A stretch of DNA of 64,000 nt, taken from the NCBI RefSeq assembly GCF_023701345.1, contig NZ_JAMPXE010000001.1, positions 1 to 64,000 of the forward strand, written 5' to 3'. The notes under the pieces are model-generated. The model searched no databases. It was given only the letters and a program-made list of their open reading frames with translations, and was not told the origin of the DNA. Both the position numbers and the translations under genes were made by a program. Source of the stretch: Rhodoferax sp. (GTDB taxonomy: Bacteria > Pseudomonadota > Gammaproteobacteria > Burkholderiales > Burkholderiaceae_C). This document shows, one piece after another, positions 35,548 to 44,279 of the stretch. Numbering within the stretch: the first letter of the stretch is position 1; every line of letters starts with the position of its first letter.

Positions 35548-35626
35548 GCAGGGCTTGGGGTATGGGCCCCCGCCTCATACTGTCAAAGGCCCAGAAATCG
35601 GCGGAAACCCATACCCCAAGCTCTGC
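35548..35626. repeat. Palindromic element with conserved loop, copy 3
   Basis: 19-bp arms with one mismatch (GCAGGGCTTGGGGTATGGG on the left) enclose a loop whose central 29 bases (35573-35601) match copies 1 and 2. The spacing between arm and core (6 bp on each side) is the same as in copy 1. The rest of the 35465-35863 gap contains no supported gene. Confidence 0.85.
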
Positions 35627-35863
35627 TACCGACAGCATCGATTCACACAGCAAGTTTAATTCGGGAGAAGGACGGGGCTGCAGCGTAAGGAGTCAGCGAC
35701 GAGTACCCGCTTATAGGCAGCCCGGCTGAAGTTAAATTGGCAGCCTTTGGCATTGCGAATCCTTGCGCATCTGTAAACACACGTGAATGACATTGAGATA
35801 ACCACGCGGAGTTTCTGTGCGTAAAACACGCGACGTTGATACCGTGACGCTCACCAGCTTAAT

Positions 35864-36661
35864 TCACAACAACCCAAATCCCAATCCGATACCAATGGCA
35901 ATCATCATGGCCGCGACCATCAATTCGACGGTGCGCAAGGTAACTTGTTTGAGTAATCGTTTGCCAAAATAGGAACCCAGGAAGGCCGACACTATAGCCA
36001 CCAGCATCAGTTCGCCCGATTGACTGCTTCGCACGCTCTCCAAAGCAGCTGGTAGCGTGAGGCCGTAGACGGCAATGCGAACCACGTCCACGACAACAGT
36101 GCAAACTGCGCCGGTTCCAACATAGGATTCTTTGGAAAGCCCCAGCTTGATGAGAAATGCGGAGCGCAGGGCACCCTGGTTACCCGATAGTCCGCCAAAA
36201 AAACCAGACAACAAGCCGCCTGCCACAAGCCAGCGTGCGGGGAAGGCCAGCCGGGCAAAAGAGGGGGAGAGTTCAAGCAGCGCAAAAATCGTGATGACGC
36301 CACCTATCAACACTTTGACTGGCGTGATGTCGTGGGTCCGGCCCAGCCATTCATAACTTGCCCACGGCAAAAGTGCCGATATCCTGGCCAACAGACTCGC
36401 CCCAATGATGGCAGCTAACCCTGCTGGCAAGGCAAAACGAATAACGGTAGGCCAATGTGCATCACGCCCCACCAACCCGATCTTGAAAAGGTTGTTGGCG
36501 AGGTGCACCACGGCCGTCATGGCGATGGCAACCGACACCGGGAAGAACAAGGCAAAAACAGGGGTCAGGATGGTACCCAACCCGAAACCTGAAAAAAAGG
36601 TCAAGCAGGAAGCGACGAGCGCACTGACGCTGATGATCAGAATGTCCATACTGAAACCCAT
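35864..36661 (-). CDS. TSUP-family permease (TauE/SafE)
   Basis: A 265-residue membrane protein with about eight helices, from LIISVSALVASCLTFFSGFG to the C-terminal MIAIGIGLGFGLL, and the family repeat GGLLSGFFGGLSGNQGALRS. TSUP proteins export sulfite, sulfoacetate or related anions. It lies 71 bp downstream of the haem lipoprotein gene on the same strand and so probably belongs to the sigma-54-controlled transcript, which would link the anion to the haem protein's chemistry. Confidence 0.88.
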   Translation of the reverse strand: MGFSMDILIISVSALVASCLTFFSGFGLGTILTPVFALFFPVSVAIAMTAVVHLANNLFKIGLVGRDAHWPTVIRFALPAGLAAIIGASLLARISALLPWASYEWLGRTHDITPVKVLIGGVITIFALLELSPSFARLAFPARWLVAGGLLSGFFGGLSGNQGALRSAFLIKLGLSKESYVGTGAVCTVVVDVVRIAVYGLTLPAALESVRSSQSGELMLVAIVSAFLGSYFGKRLLKQVTLRTVELMVAAMMIAIGIGLGFGLL

Positions 36662-36732
36662 GCGGGCCGCCCGAACCGGGGCAGCCCTGTGTTCAAGAGC
36701 CCGGGACGCGTGCCCCGGGCTGACCTGCAGAC

Positions 36733-37806
36733 TTATTTCTTGCCGAACATCAGGTACATCGGATCATCCGACGTCGCGTGGCGAACCTGTGCGTTGTCGA
36801 ACGCGGCAAAACCAAATCCGTAGCGTGCACCTAGGTTGGCGAACTGCACGTCAAACTTGCTTCCGGTCACCAGTTTGCGGCTGACTACCGAGGTGTGCAT
36901 GCCATTGGCATACGTGTTCACCGTGCGCACGTCACCGCGGTCGGTACCCGTCAGCGGGTTGATGATGATCGAAGCCACTTCATCGCCAGCCTTGAATTTG
37001 CTGTCGTCAAACGCCACTTCGTCACCGCGCTTGATGAAGTAAGTACCCCCAGCATTGGCGGCCTTGGCCTCGCGGCCCATGAATGCCGGCTTGCCGTTCA
37101 CCAGCGCGACATTGGTGTATTCGCCGCCAACTGGCCCCGGGTCGCCCTTGCGACCGGCGTTGGGTGCGGTTTTGGCGTCATAACGTGTGTCGTCGGTGTA
37201 CTGGTCATCCACAAACCCCAAAGGTCCTGTGCGCTGGCCTTTCATGTGCCACATGTCCAGCAACTGGCCTGGCTGGTTGGTGTACTTGTTGCCGTAGGGC
37301 TTGGTCTGCCCCTCGTGGCAAGCCATGGCGCAGCCTTCCTTGTCAAATTGATTGGCGGTCGCCGCGTTGGTTGGCCAGAGCATGGCCCACTTGTCCTCGT
37401 AGTACATGTTGTCGTCGCCACCCTTGTTGGCCGGATCGCTGAGCTTGCGCCATGATCCGTCCGCCTGCTTCTGGAAGGGGCCGCGGCGGACCGAATTGGT
37501 CGGGTCCTTGTACTGGACCAACATGTACAGCATGTCATTGGTATAGGCGGCTTTCAGGGTGACGCTGCTTTCACCTTTTGCACCTGGCTTGGCGCCAAAG
37601 TTGACACCGCCGGACAGCGTTGCCGACAACGGTCTGGCCTTGGCCCACACCGGATCGGCTGCGCCGGCCGCCATATTGGGGGCTGTGCTGGTAAATGTGG
37701 CGACCAGGGAATCGGGCGATACCTTGTCCTGCACCGATTGGCAGCCATACAGGGCCAGCGCCGCAAGGGTCACGGCGCTAACGGTGAACAGCGAAGTCTT
37801 CTTCAT
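36733..37806 (-). CDS. Haem-binding lipoprotein of the ethylbenzene-dehydrogenase-like (EB_dh) family
   Basis: A 357-residue lipoprotein with lipobox LALYGC (Cys22) and an EB_dh-like beta domain (SVTLKAAYTNDMLYMLVQYK, GKPAFMGREAKAANAGG). A single c-type haem site of unusual spacing, CAMACH at residues 159-164 (C-x3-CH), is followed by EGQTKPYGNKY, and W-H-M-K text around residue 187 may supply another ligand. EB_dh domains bind haem in the gamma subunits of molybdenum dehydrogenases, but here no catalytic subunits are nearby. It is preceded by a sigma-54 promoter. Confidence 0.8.
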   Translation of the reverse strand: MKKTSLFTVSAVTLAALALYGCQSVQDKVSPDSLVATFTSTAPNMAAGAADPVWAKARPLSATLSGGVNFGAKPGAKGESSVTLKAAYTNDMLYMLVQYKDPTNSVRRGPFQKQADGSWRKLSDPANKGGDDNMYYEDKWAMLWPTNAATANQFDKEGCAMACHEGQTKPYGNKYTNQPGQLLDMWHMKGQRTGPLGFVDDQYTDDTRYDAKTAPNAGRKGDPGPVGGEYTNVALVNGKPAFMGREAKAANAGGTYFIKRGDEVAFDDSKFKAGDEVASIIINPLTGTDRGDVRTVNTYANGMHTSVVSRKLVTGSKFDVQFANLGARYGFGFAAFDNAQVRHATSDDPMYLMFGKK

Positions 37807-37876
37807 GATGGTTTCCTTGTTGAGTTAAAAATCAGAACCAAGCAATCACAGGATTCCTTGGTGCTCATCAACTCTT

Positions 37877-37892
37877 TGCAAACTGCGTGCCA
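37877..37892 (-). promoter_or_regulatory. Sigma-54 promoter of the haem lipoprotein gene
   Basis: Minus strand TGGCACG (37892-37886), four bases, TTGCA (37881-37877): an exact match to the consensus TGGCACG-N4-TTGCW. It lies 70 bp upstream of the lipoprotein ATG. Sigma-54 promoters need an activator of the NtrC type, and one is encoded immediately upstream. Confidence 0.85.
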
Positions 37893-37990
37893 TAGCGAAA
37901 ACAGGTGAAATACAGAGAAAAAATAGGGATTTGATGGCTAAAACTGTCGGTTTTCACCCATGGCTGGTGCAAGAAGAAGTCCCCCTGTCA

Positions 37991-38024
37991 TCACAAAATC
38001 ATGACACGTGTCATGATTTTGTGA
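37991..38024. promoter_or_regulatory. Enhancer-like perfect 34-bp palindrome
   Basis: TCACAAAATCATGACAC and its exact complement abut without spacer, centred at 38007.5 (core TGACACGTGTCA). It overlaps the stop codon of the sigma-54 activator gene and lies 99 bp upstream of the -24 box at 37892. Position and symmetry fit an upstream activating sequence for the response regulator. A perfect hairpin could also end the regulator transcript; both uses are possible. Confidence 0.7.
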
Positions 38025-39384
38025 CAAGCTCGGTACGTTCCAGATGGCCGTAAATGTTTTGCCGTGCAACGCCAGAAATGCGCGACGCCTCGGACACGTT
38101 GCCATCGGCGGCCTGCATCAAATTGGCAAAATAGGCGCGTTCAAACAGCAGGCGCGCCTCGCGGTAGGGCAGCAGTTGGGTTTGAATGGTTGCGGCAACG
38201 GCACTCCCGGCAGGGCTGGAAACACCCAGGTCGGCGCTCACGATGGGCGCTCCCGCATTGACCACCACCGCGCGCTCTATCGTGTGCTTGAGTTCGCGCA
38301 CATTGCCGGCCCAGTGTGCGTTTTCCAGCGTGGCAATGGCATCGCCCTGCAAGGGACCGGCGTTCTTGTTGAACTTGCGGTTGAAATGGTTCAGAAAAAA
38401 CAGGCACAGCGGCAAGATGTCATCACGGCGTTCGCGCAAAGGCGGCACCCGCAGAGGCACCACGTTAATGCGGTAGTACAGATCGGAGCGGAACCGTCCT
38501 GCAGCGACTTCTTGCTCCAGGGGTTTATTGGTCGCACAAATCAAACGAAAATTGGACGGCCGCTGCACGGTGCTGCCCAGGCGCACAAACGTGCCCTCCT
38601 GCAACACGCGCAGCAAACTGACCTGCAGCTTGGGGCTCATGTCAGCAATTTCGTCCAGCAAAATCGTGCCGTTGTCGGCTTCTTCAAAATAGCCCGCTGT
38701 GGTCTTCACGGCACCGGTAAATGCGCCCTTTTCGTAACCAAACAAGGCGGCTTCAATCAGCGACTCCGACAACGCGCCGCAGTTCAGGGCTTTCATGGGG
38801 CCACGCGCGCGCGGACTCAGTGAGTGCAGCAATTTGGCAATCACCTCCTTGCCCGTTCCGCTTTCACCCTCCACCAGAACCGTGGTGTCTAATGGTGCGG
38901 CCTGGCGCATCTGCACCAACAATCTTTCCATCGCCACGGAGTGGCTGATGATGATGGGGTCGCCCGATTGCGCGGTGAGGATCTCCTTCAGGTCGGCAAT
39001 CTCGCGGTAGGCCCGGTCCATCTCCAGTGCCTTGGCGACGATGGCTTCAAGCTCTTCGAGATTTTCAAACGGCTTGGTCAGGTAGTCAAACAGACCTTCG
39101 CGAACCGCCCGCATCGCATCGCGCACTTCAGCATGGCCGGTGATCATCAAGGCCGTCTGGCGGGGCCGCAATTTGCGCATTTCGGCAAACAAGTCCAGTC
39201 CGTTACCGTCGGGCAGACGCTGGTCCAGGATCGCCAGATTAAAGTCGCCCAGATCAAACGCCTGGCGCGCTTGCGCCACGCTGGCGGCGGTCACCAGCTC
39301 GATCGGACCCCCAGGCCGGAACAGGTTTTCAAAGAGCTTGCGAGTAAACGGATCGTCATCGACAAGGAGTATTTTGGACTTCAT
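38011..39384 (-). CDS. Sigma-54-dependent response regulator (NtrC family)
   Basis: A 457-residue activator: receiver domain at 1-120 with phosphorylation site Asp54 (LAILDQRLPDG), AAA+ domain at about 145-375 with Walker A GESGTGKE, the sigma-54 contact loop GAFTGA and Walker B GTILLDEIADMSP, and a Fis-type helix-turn-helix at the C-terminus (ANLMQAADGNVSEASRISGV). It overlaps the kinase gene by four bases, so the two are a cognate pair. The likely target is the sigma-54 promoter downstream. Confidence 0.95.
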   Translation of the reverse strand: MKSKILLVDDDPFTRKLFENLFRPGGPIELVTAASVAQARQAFDLGDFNLAILDQRLPDGNGLDLFAEMRKLRPRQTALMITGHAEVRDAMRAVREGLFDYLTKPFENLEELEAIVAKALEMDRAYREIADLKEILTAQSGDPIIISHSVAMERLLVQMRQAAPLDTTVLVEGESGTGKEVIAKLLHSLSPRARGPMKALNCGALSESLIEAALFGYEKGAFTGAVKTTAGYFEEADNGTILLDEIADMSPKLQVSLLRVLQEGTFVRLGSTVQRPSNFRLICATNKPLEQEVAAGRFRSDLYYRINVVPLRVPPLRERRDDILPLCLFFLNHFNRKFNKNAGPLQGDAIATLENAHWAGNVRELKHTIERAVVVNAGAPIVSADLGVSSPAGSAVAATIQTQLLPYREARLLFERAYFANLMQAADGNVSEASRISGVARQNIYGHLERTELVTKS

Positions 39385-40772
39385 GGTGTGGGCTCCAAGG
39401 GCAGCCAGATACTGAACCGGGCGCCACCTTCTGGCAGATTCTCAGCAAGAACCACGCCACCATGTTTCATGGCGATGTGTTGCGCCACGGACAGTCCCAG
39501 TCCGGTACCGTTCGAGCGAGTGGTAAAAAAAGGCTTGAAAAGCTTGGCGGCTGTCTCAAGGCTGAAACCTGGCCCTTTGTCGGTGACGCTGAGTAGAACG
39601 CCAGCGACGTGCGCGCGTTCGGTCAGCGTCAGCGCCACTTGCACGGGGAAAGCGGGTGCGGACAGGATGGCATTGTGGATGAGGTTGAAAAGTGCCTGGC
39701 GCATGAGTACCGCGTCAACATTGAGCATGACGGGCTGTTCAGGTGCTATGAAGTCCACCGCATGTTGCAAATCAATACTTTGGTGGCAGAAGGTGATGGT
39801 GTCCTGAACCAGATCCTTGATGTTGGTGGGCAGCATGGTGGAACGCGAAATCTGGTTGATGCGCAGGATTCGCTGAACAATATCGCGGCACTCGGTGCCC
39901 GCTTTGCGCACCTCGGCCAACAGTTCTGCCACGCGTTGCGGGTCATTGATCTCACGTTCGGCCAGCTGGCTCAGGTTGATCACGCCAACCAGCGGATTGT
40001 TCAGTTGGTGTGCAATTTCGCCCACCAGTTCACCCATGGCCGACATCTTCTCGATTTGCACGACGCGCTCGTGCTCGCTCGTCAGCTTGCTCAACTCGGA
40101 TTCGGCGACTTGCTGGCGCCTGTACACCACGCTGAACACCTTGTACAGAGCCAGAAACAGGATCAGCCCGCCGCCTCCAATCACTGTCCACAGCAAATAC
40201 AGGCCGTTCTTGATGGTCTGGTTCAATTCATGGGGGTTGAGATACAAGGACAGGACGCCAATGACTTGGGTCTCCGATTGTGTGGTGGTGTGAGAAAAAA
40301 TAGGCACATAGCATTCAATGGTCCCGTCGGAATTCTGGCTTTGCTCGCTGGTGTCAAACTTGTTCATCGCCGCATTGAAGACGGCTTGCACCTTCCCCTG
40401 CATTGCGCGCGCCAGACGTTCCGGATGACCCGTGAGCCGTGTACCCACCAGACTGGGGTCATCTGACCAGATGATGGTGCCGTCCCGGTTGAACACCTTG
40501 ATGCGGGCGGTATCCGGCAAATTTACCAGGGTCTTGAAGGCTCGCTCGAAGCGCAGTCGGGCTTGCCCGTCCGTGTAGTTGTGCATGTCCGATGCCGATA
40601 CATCCTGATCGACCGTCAGTGCATAGACCAGGTCCTGCACGATGGCCGCTTCGCGGTCGATGATCGATTGCCGAAAAAAGGGCGCCTGAATGAGTCCGGT
40701 CCCGACCACCATCGCAATGATCATCAAGAAACTGATGGCTGCGAACAATCGGGGCGGGCTTGATATTTTCAA
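39381..40772 (-). CDS. Sensor histidine kinase, partner of the sigma-54 activator
   Basis: A 463-residue kinase: membrane helix at residues 10-30, a periplasmic sensor region (35-190) without a recognised family, a second helix at about 194-215, a dimerisation domain with phospho-acceptor His255 in MGELVGEIAHQLNNPL, and an ATPase domain with N-box HNAILSAP, G1 DKGPGFSL and FFTTRSNGTGLGLSVAQHI. The signal is unknown; the neighbourhood suggests a periplasmic anion or redox signal. Gene order kinase-regulator, then the target operon. Confidence 0.93.
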   Translation of the reverse strand: MKISSPPRLFAAISFLMIIAMVVGTGLIQAPFFRQSIIDREAAIVQDLVYALTVDQDVSASDMHNYTDGQARLRFERAFKTLVNLPDTARIKVFNRDGTIIWSDDPSLVGTRLTGHPERLARAMQGKVQAVFNAAMNKFDTSEQSQNSDGTIECYVPIFSHTTTQSETQVIGVLSLYLNPHELNQTIKNGLYLLWTVIGGGGLILFLALYKVFSVVYRRQQVAESELSKLTSEHERVVQIEKMSAMGELVGEIAHQLNNPLVGVINLSQLAEREINDPQRVAELLAEVRKAGTECRDIVQRILRINQISRSTMLPTNIKDLVQDTITFCHQSIDLQHAVDFIAPEQPVMLNVDAVLMRQALFNLIHNAILSAPAFPVQVALTLTERAHVAGVLLSVTDKGPGFSLETAAKLFKPFFTTRSNGTGLGLSVAQHIAMKHGGVVLAENLPEGGARFSIWLPLEPTP

Positions 40773-41079
40773 TTTCAGATTTCCTGTTAACTGTCGATGT
40801 TGGTTCAGCCGGATGATAGTGCAGTCACTTTTGATAGTTTGTTGACCAATTCAGCGGCAGTAGGCTTGATTGCCACCTTTGCCGGATCGAACTGCCAATG
40901 GCTAGTTTAGAGGGGGGTGAATCAGAAATCGCTACAGCCGCTCGGGTCTGAAACAGTAGTTGGCACCACTGTTCCAGTGCCCCCAGATTAGTGAGCAACC
41001 CCATCCCCGCCGATCCACCCCGAACGCAGTCCGAAAAAAAGCCGCCCGAAGGCGGCTTGCATCGAGGTTTAAACCCGGC
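40773..41079. other. Region upstream of the kinase gene
   Basis: About 300 bp between the kinase and the BMP protein gene. It contains the terminator of the purine ABC operon (41034-41058) and otherwise no supported feature; a kinase promoter was not identified. Confidence 0.5.
41034..41058 (-). terminator. Intrinsic terminator of the purine ABC operon
   Basis: On the minus strand, a GCCGCC-TTCG-GGCGGC hairpin is followed by seven T (complement of 41034-41040). It ends 22 bp after the stop codon of the binding-protein gene. Confidence 0.9.
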
Positions 41080-42240
41080 TTACTTGGCGCCTGGCACCTT
41101 GCCTTCAACACCCTTGACGTAGAAGTTCAGGCCACCGAGGAACTTGTCGTCGGCCACCGTGTCTTTGGCGATTTGCACCTTGCCGGTGTTGTCCACAATC
41201 GGGCCTTTCCAGATGGCGAAGCTGCCGTCTGCCAGGCCTTTCTTGACCTCTTCGACTTTGGCCTTGGTCTCGGCGGGCACGTCTTCAGCCATCGAGACGA
41301 TGTCGATCGCACCTTCCTTCACGCCCCACCAGGAGTGCGCGCCTGCGCCAGCTTTCCAGCTGCCGTCCAGGGCTTCCTTGGTGGCCTTGATGTAGTACGG
41401 ACCCCAGTTGATGACGGCCGAGGCCAGATGGGCCTTGGGACCGTAGGCGGTCATGTCGGAGTCCCAGCCGAAGGCACGTTTGCCCTTGGCTTCGGCGGTC
41501 TTGAGCACGGCGGGCGAGTCGGTGTTCTGGAACAGCACGTCAGCACCGCCATTGATCAGGCTGGTGGCGGCTTCGGTTTCTTTTGGCGGGTCGAACCAGC
41601 CGTTGACCCACACCACCTTGGTTTTGACCTTGGGGTTGCTCGACTGTGCACCGAGCGTGAAGGCGTTGATGTTGCGGATGACTTCGGGGATCGGGATGGA
41701 GCCGACCACGCCCAGCGTGTTGGATTTGGTCATCTTGCCGGCGATCACACCCGCCATGTACGCGCCTTCATAGGTGCGGCTGTCGTAGGTGCGCATGTTA
41801 TCGGCCTGCTTGTAGCCGGTGGCATGCTCGAACTTGACGCCAGCGTTGTCAGTGGCCACCTTGAGCATGGGTTCCATGTAGCCGAAGGTGGTGCCAAAAA
41901 TCAGCTTGTTGCCCTGGCCCGCCATGTCACGCAACACGCGCTCGGCATCAGCCGATTCGGGCACGTTTTCGACAAATGACGTGCTGATCTTGTCGCCAAA
42001 CTCAGCTTCTAGTGCCTTGCGACCGTTGTCGTGGGCAAAGGTCCAGCCGCCGTCACCCACCGGGCCGACATAGGCAAAAGCAATTTTCAGTGGCTCGGGT
42101 TTGGCCGGTTCCGCAGCCACCGGCGCGGGTGCGGGCGCAGGCGCGGGCTCTTCCTTCTTGCCGCAGCCCACCAGCGCGGCAGCGGCCACGGCGGTGAGTG
42201 CGGCCGCTTTGAGCAGCGAGCGTTTTTGCAGATCAGTCAT
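41080..42240 (-). CDS. BMP-family ABC substrate-binding protein (purine/nucleoside)
   Basis: A 386-residue periplasmic binding protein of the Bmp/Med family (PF02608). A signal sequence with lipobox-like AALVGC (Cys26) is followed by an Ala/Pro/Glu linker and the family text VGPVGDGGWTFAHDNGRKA, GTTFGYMEPML and FGWDSDMTAYGPKAH. The last gene of a four-gene minus-strand importer operon. Ligand is inferred to be a purine or nucleoside from family and from neighbouring deaminases and xdhAB. Confidence 0.88.
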   Translation of the reverse strand: MTDLQKRSLLKAAALTAVAAAALVGCGKKEEPAPAPAPAPVAAEPAKPEPLKIAFAYVGPVGDGGWTFAHDNGRKALEAEFGDKISTSFVENVPESADAERVLRDMAGQGNKLIFGTTFGYMEPMLKVATDNAGVKFEHATGYKQADNMRTYDSRTYEGAYMAGVIAGKMTKSNTLGVVGSIPIPEVIRNINAFTLGAQSSNPKVKTKVVWVNGWFDPPKETEAATSLINGGADVLFQNTDSPAVLKTAEAKGKRAFGWDSDMTAYGPKAHLASAVINWGPYYIKATKEALDGSWKAGAGAHSWWGVKEGAIDIVSMAEDVPAETKAKVEEVKKGLADGSFAIWKGPIVDNTGKVQIAKDTVADDKFLGGLNFYVKGVEGKVPGAK

Positions 42241-42303
42241 GTGTTTTCCTTATCAAGTGACGGGTTGGACAGCGAGAAAAAATGGGATTATGAACCTGAA
42301 AGT

Positions 42304-43224
42304 TCAGGCCCCGGGGTAAAACGGCTTGCCCAGGCTGGTGGGCATGTTGATGCGAATCCACTGCGGCTTGCGCGAGATCAGCGCCAGCACAAGAATGGTG
42401 GCCAGATAGGGCAGCATGCTCAAAAACTGCGGCGGCACATCGACACCAACGCCCTGCAGGTGAAACTGCAGCATGGTGACACCGCCAAACAGATAGGCCC
42501 CCAGCAGCACGCGGGCCGGGCGCCAGGTGGCAAAGGTCGTCAAGGCCAGGGCAATCCAGCCCTTGCCGGCCACCATGCCTTCCACCCACAGCGGCGTGTA
42601 AATGATGGCCAGATAAGCCCCGGCCAGGCCGCACAGCGCACCGCCCACCACCACGGCCAGCAGCCGGATCAGGCGCACCGGGTAACCCAGCGCATGGGCC
42701 GACTCTGGGCTTTCGCCAACGCTGCGCATTACCAGGCCATTGCGGGTGCGGTACATGAACCAGATCAGCAGCAGGGCCAGCAGCACCGTCAGGTAGACCA
42801 GCGGGTGGTGGCGAAACAGGGCCGGTCCAATCCAGGGAATGTCTGCCAGACCAGGAATGGCGAAGCTGGCGCGCTCCGGAATTCGGGCCTGCACAAAACC
42901 CGTTCCGACAAAGGCCGAGAAGCCGGTGCCAAACAGGGTGAGCGCCAGCCCGGTGGCGTACTGGTTGGTGTTGAGCCAGATCACCAGCACGCCAAAAATT
43001 GCCGCCAGCACAGCGCCCACCGTCATGCCCGCCGCAAAGCCAAGAACGTCGCTTCCGGTAGTGACCACGGTGGCAAAGCCGGCGATGGCCGCGCACAGCA
43101 TCATGCCTTCGGCGCCCAGATTGACGATGCCCACTTTTTCATTGATCAACAGACCCAGCGAGGCAATGGCCAGCACCGTGCCCGCATTGAGCGTGGCGGC
43201 CAGCAGCAAGGCGTAGGATTCCAT
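42304..43224 (-). CDS. BPD_transp_2 ABC permease (purine importer, second permease)
   Basis: A 306-residue permease with about eight helices (LAIASLGLLINEKVGIVNLG, MVAGKGWIALALTTFATWRP). Family of the sugar/nucleoside and branched-chain amino-acid permeases. I chose the ATG at 43224, which overlaps the stop of the preceding permease (TGATG), rather than a GTG four codons earlier. Confidence 0.85.
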   Translation of the reverse strand: MESYALLLAATLNAGTVLAIASLGLLINEKVGIVNLGAEGMMLCAAIAGFATVVTTGSDVLGFAAGMTVGAVLAAIFGVLVIWLNTNQYATGLALTLFGTGFSAFVGTGFVQARIPERASFAIPGLADIPWIGPALFRHHPLVYLTVLLALLLIWFMYRTRNGLVMRSVGESPESAHALGYPVRLIRLLAVVVGGALCGLAGAYLAIIYTPLWVEGMVAGKGWIALALTTFATWRPARVLLGAYLFGGVTMLQFHLQGVGVDVPPQFLSMLPYLATILVLALISRKPQWIRINMPTSLGKPFYPGA

Positions 43225-44279
43225 CACTTGCTCCACTTCAGACGGTAATTGACCAAGGTGTCACAGGCCAGCAGGCTGAACAACAGCAGCCCTTGAAACA
43301 CGCCGGTGAGCGACTTGGTAAGCCCCAGGCGCGACTGCGCCAGCTCACCGCCGATATAGAACATGCTCATCAAAATGGCAGAAAACACCATGCCGACCGG
43401 GTGCAGACGGCCGACAAAGGCCACAATGATGGCGGCGAAACCGTAACCCGCCGGCACATAGGGCGTGAGCTGGCCGATCGGCCCGGCCACTTCCAGCGCA
43501 CCGGCCAAGCCCGCCGCGCCACCCGACATCAGCAGCGCCGTCCAGAGCGCCTTGCGCGAAGAAAAGCCGGCGTAGCGCGCCGCCGCCGGCGCCAGCCCAC
43601 CCACCTGCAAGGCAAGCCCGGCACGGGTGCGAAACAAGAACACCCACAGCCCGGCCACGCTGAGCAGTGCCAGCAGCGCGCCAATGCTGACGCGCGAACC
43701 CTCGAACAAACGCGGGATACGGGTTACCGCCTCAAACGTCTTGCTTTGCGGAAAGTTGAAGCCCATCGGGTCTTTCCACGGCCCGCCCACCAGATAACTC
43801 AGCAACTGCACCGCCACATAGACCAGCATCAGGCTCACAAGGATCTCGTTGGCATGAAAGCGGTCGCGCAACAACGCGGTGAGGCTCGCCCACACCATGC
43901 CACCAAGCACCCCGGCCAGCAAAATGGGCAGCACAATCCAGCGCCCGGTGCCGGCATCGGCCAGCAGTGCGATACCGCCGGCAAAAATCGCCCCGATGAT
44001 GTACTGGCCTTCGGCGCCAATGTTCCACACATTCGACCTGAAACACACCGCCAGGCCCAGCGCAATGATCAACAGCGGCGTGGCCTTGACCAGCAGTTCG
44101 CCCAGGGCATAGGCGTTGTGAACGGGCAGCCAGAAAAACATCTCCAGCCCTTTGAGCGGGTCTTTGCCCAGCGCCGAGAACATCAGCGCGCCAATCAACA
44201 CGGTGACCAGCAACGCCAGCAGGGGCGAGCCATAGGTCCAGGCCCGGGAAGGCTCGGGGCGCGCTTCAAGCTTGAGCAT
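43224..44279 (-). CDS. BPD_transp_2 ABC permease (purine importer, first permease)
   Basis: A 351-residue permease with about nine helices, including LLALLVTVLIGALMFSALG and VCFRSNVWNIGAEGQYIIGA, the latter a family signature. It overlaps the ATPase gene by 14 bp and the second permease by one base. Confidence 0.87.
   Translation of the reverse strand: MLKLEARPEPSRAWTYGSPLLALLVTVLIGALMFSALGKDPLKGLEMFFWLPVHNAYALGELLVKATPLLIIALGLAVCFRSNVWNIGAEGQYIIGAIFAGGIALLADAGTGRWIVLPILLAGVLGGMVWASLTALLRDRFHANEILVSLMLVYVAVQLLSYLVGGPWKDPMGFNFPQSKTFEAVTRIPRLFEGSRVSIGALLALLSVAGLWVFLFRTRAGLALQVGGLAPAAARYAGFSSRKALWTALLMSGGAAGLAGALEVAGPIGQLTPYVPAGYGFAAIIVAFVGRLHPVGMVFSAILMSMFYIGGELAQSRLGLTKSLTGVFQGLLLFSLLACDTLVNYRLKWSK

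Noticed and set aside
42031..43248. 405-codon plus-strand frame
   Set aside because: Antisense to an ABC permease gene; composition is that of a shadow frame.
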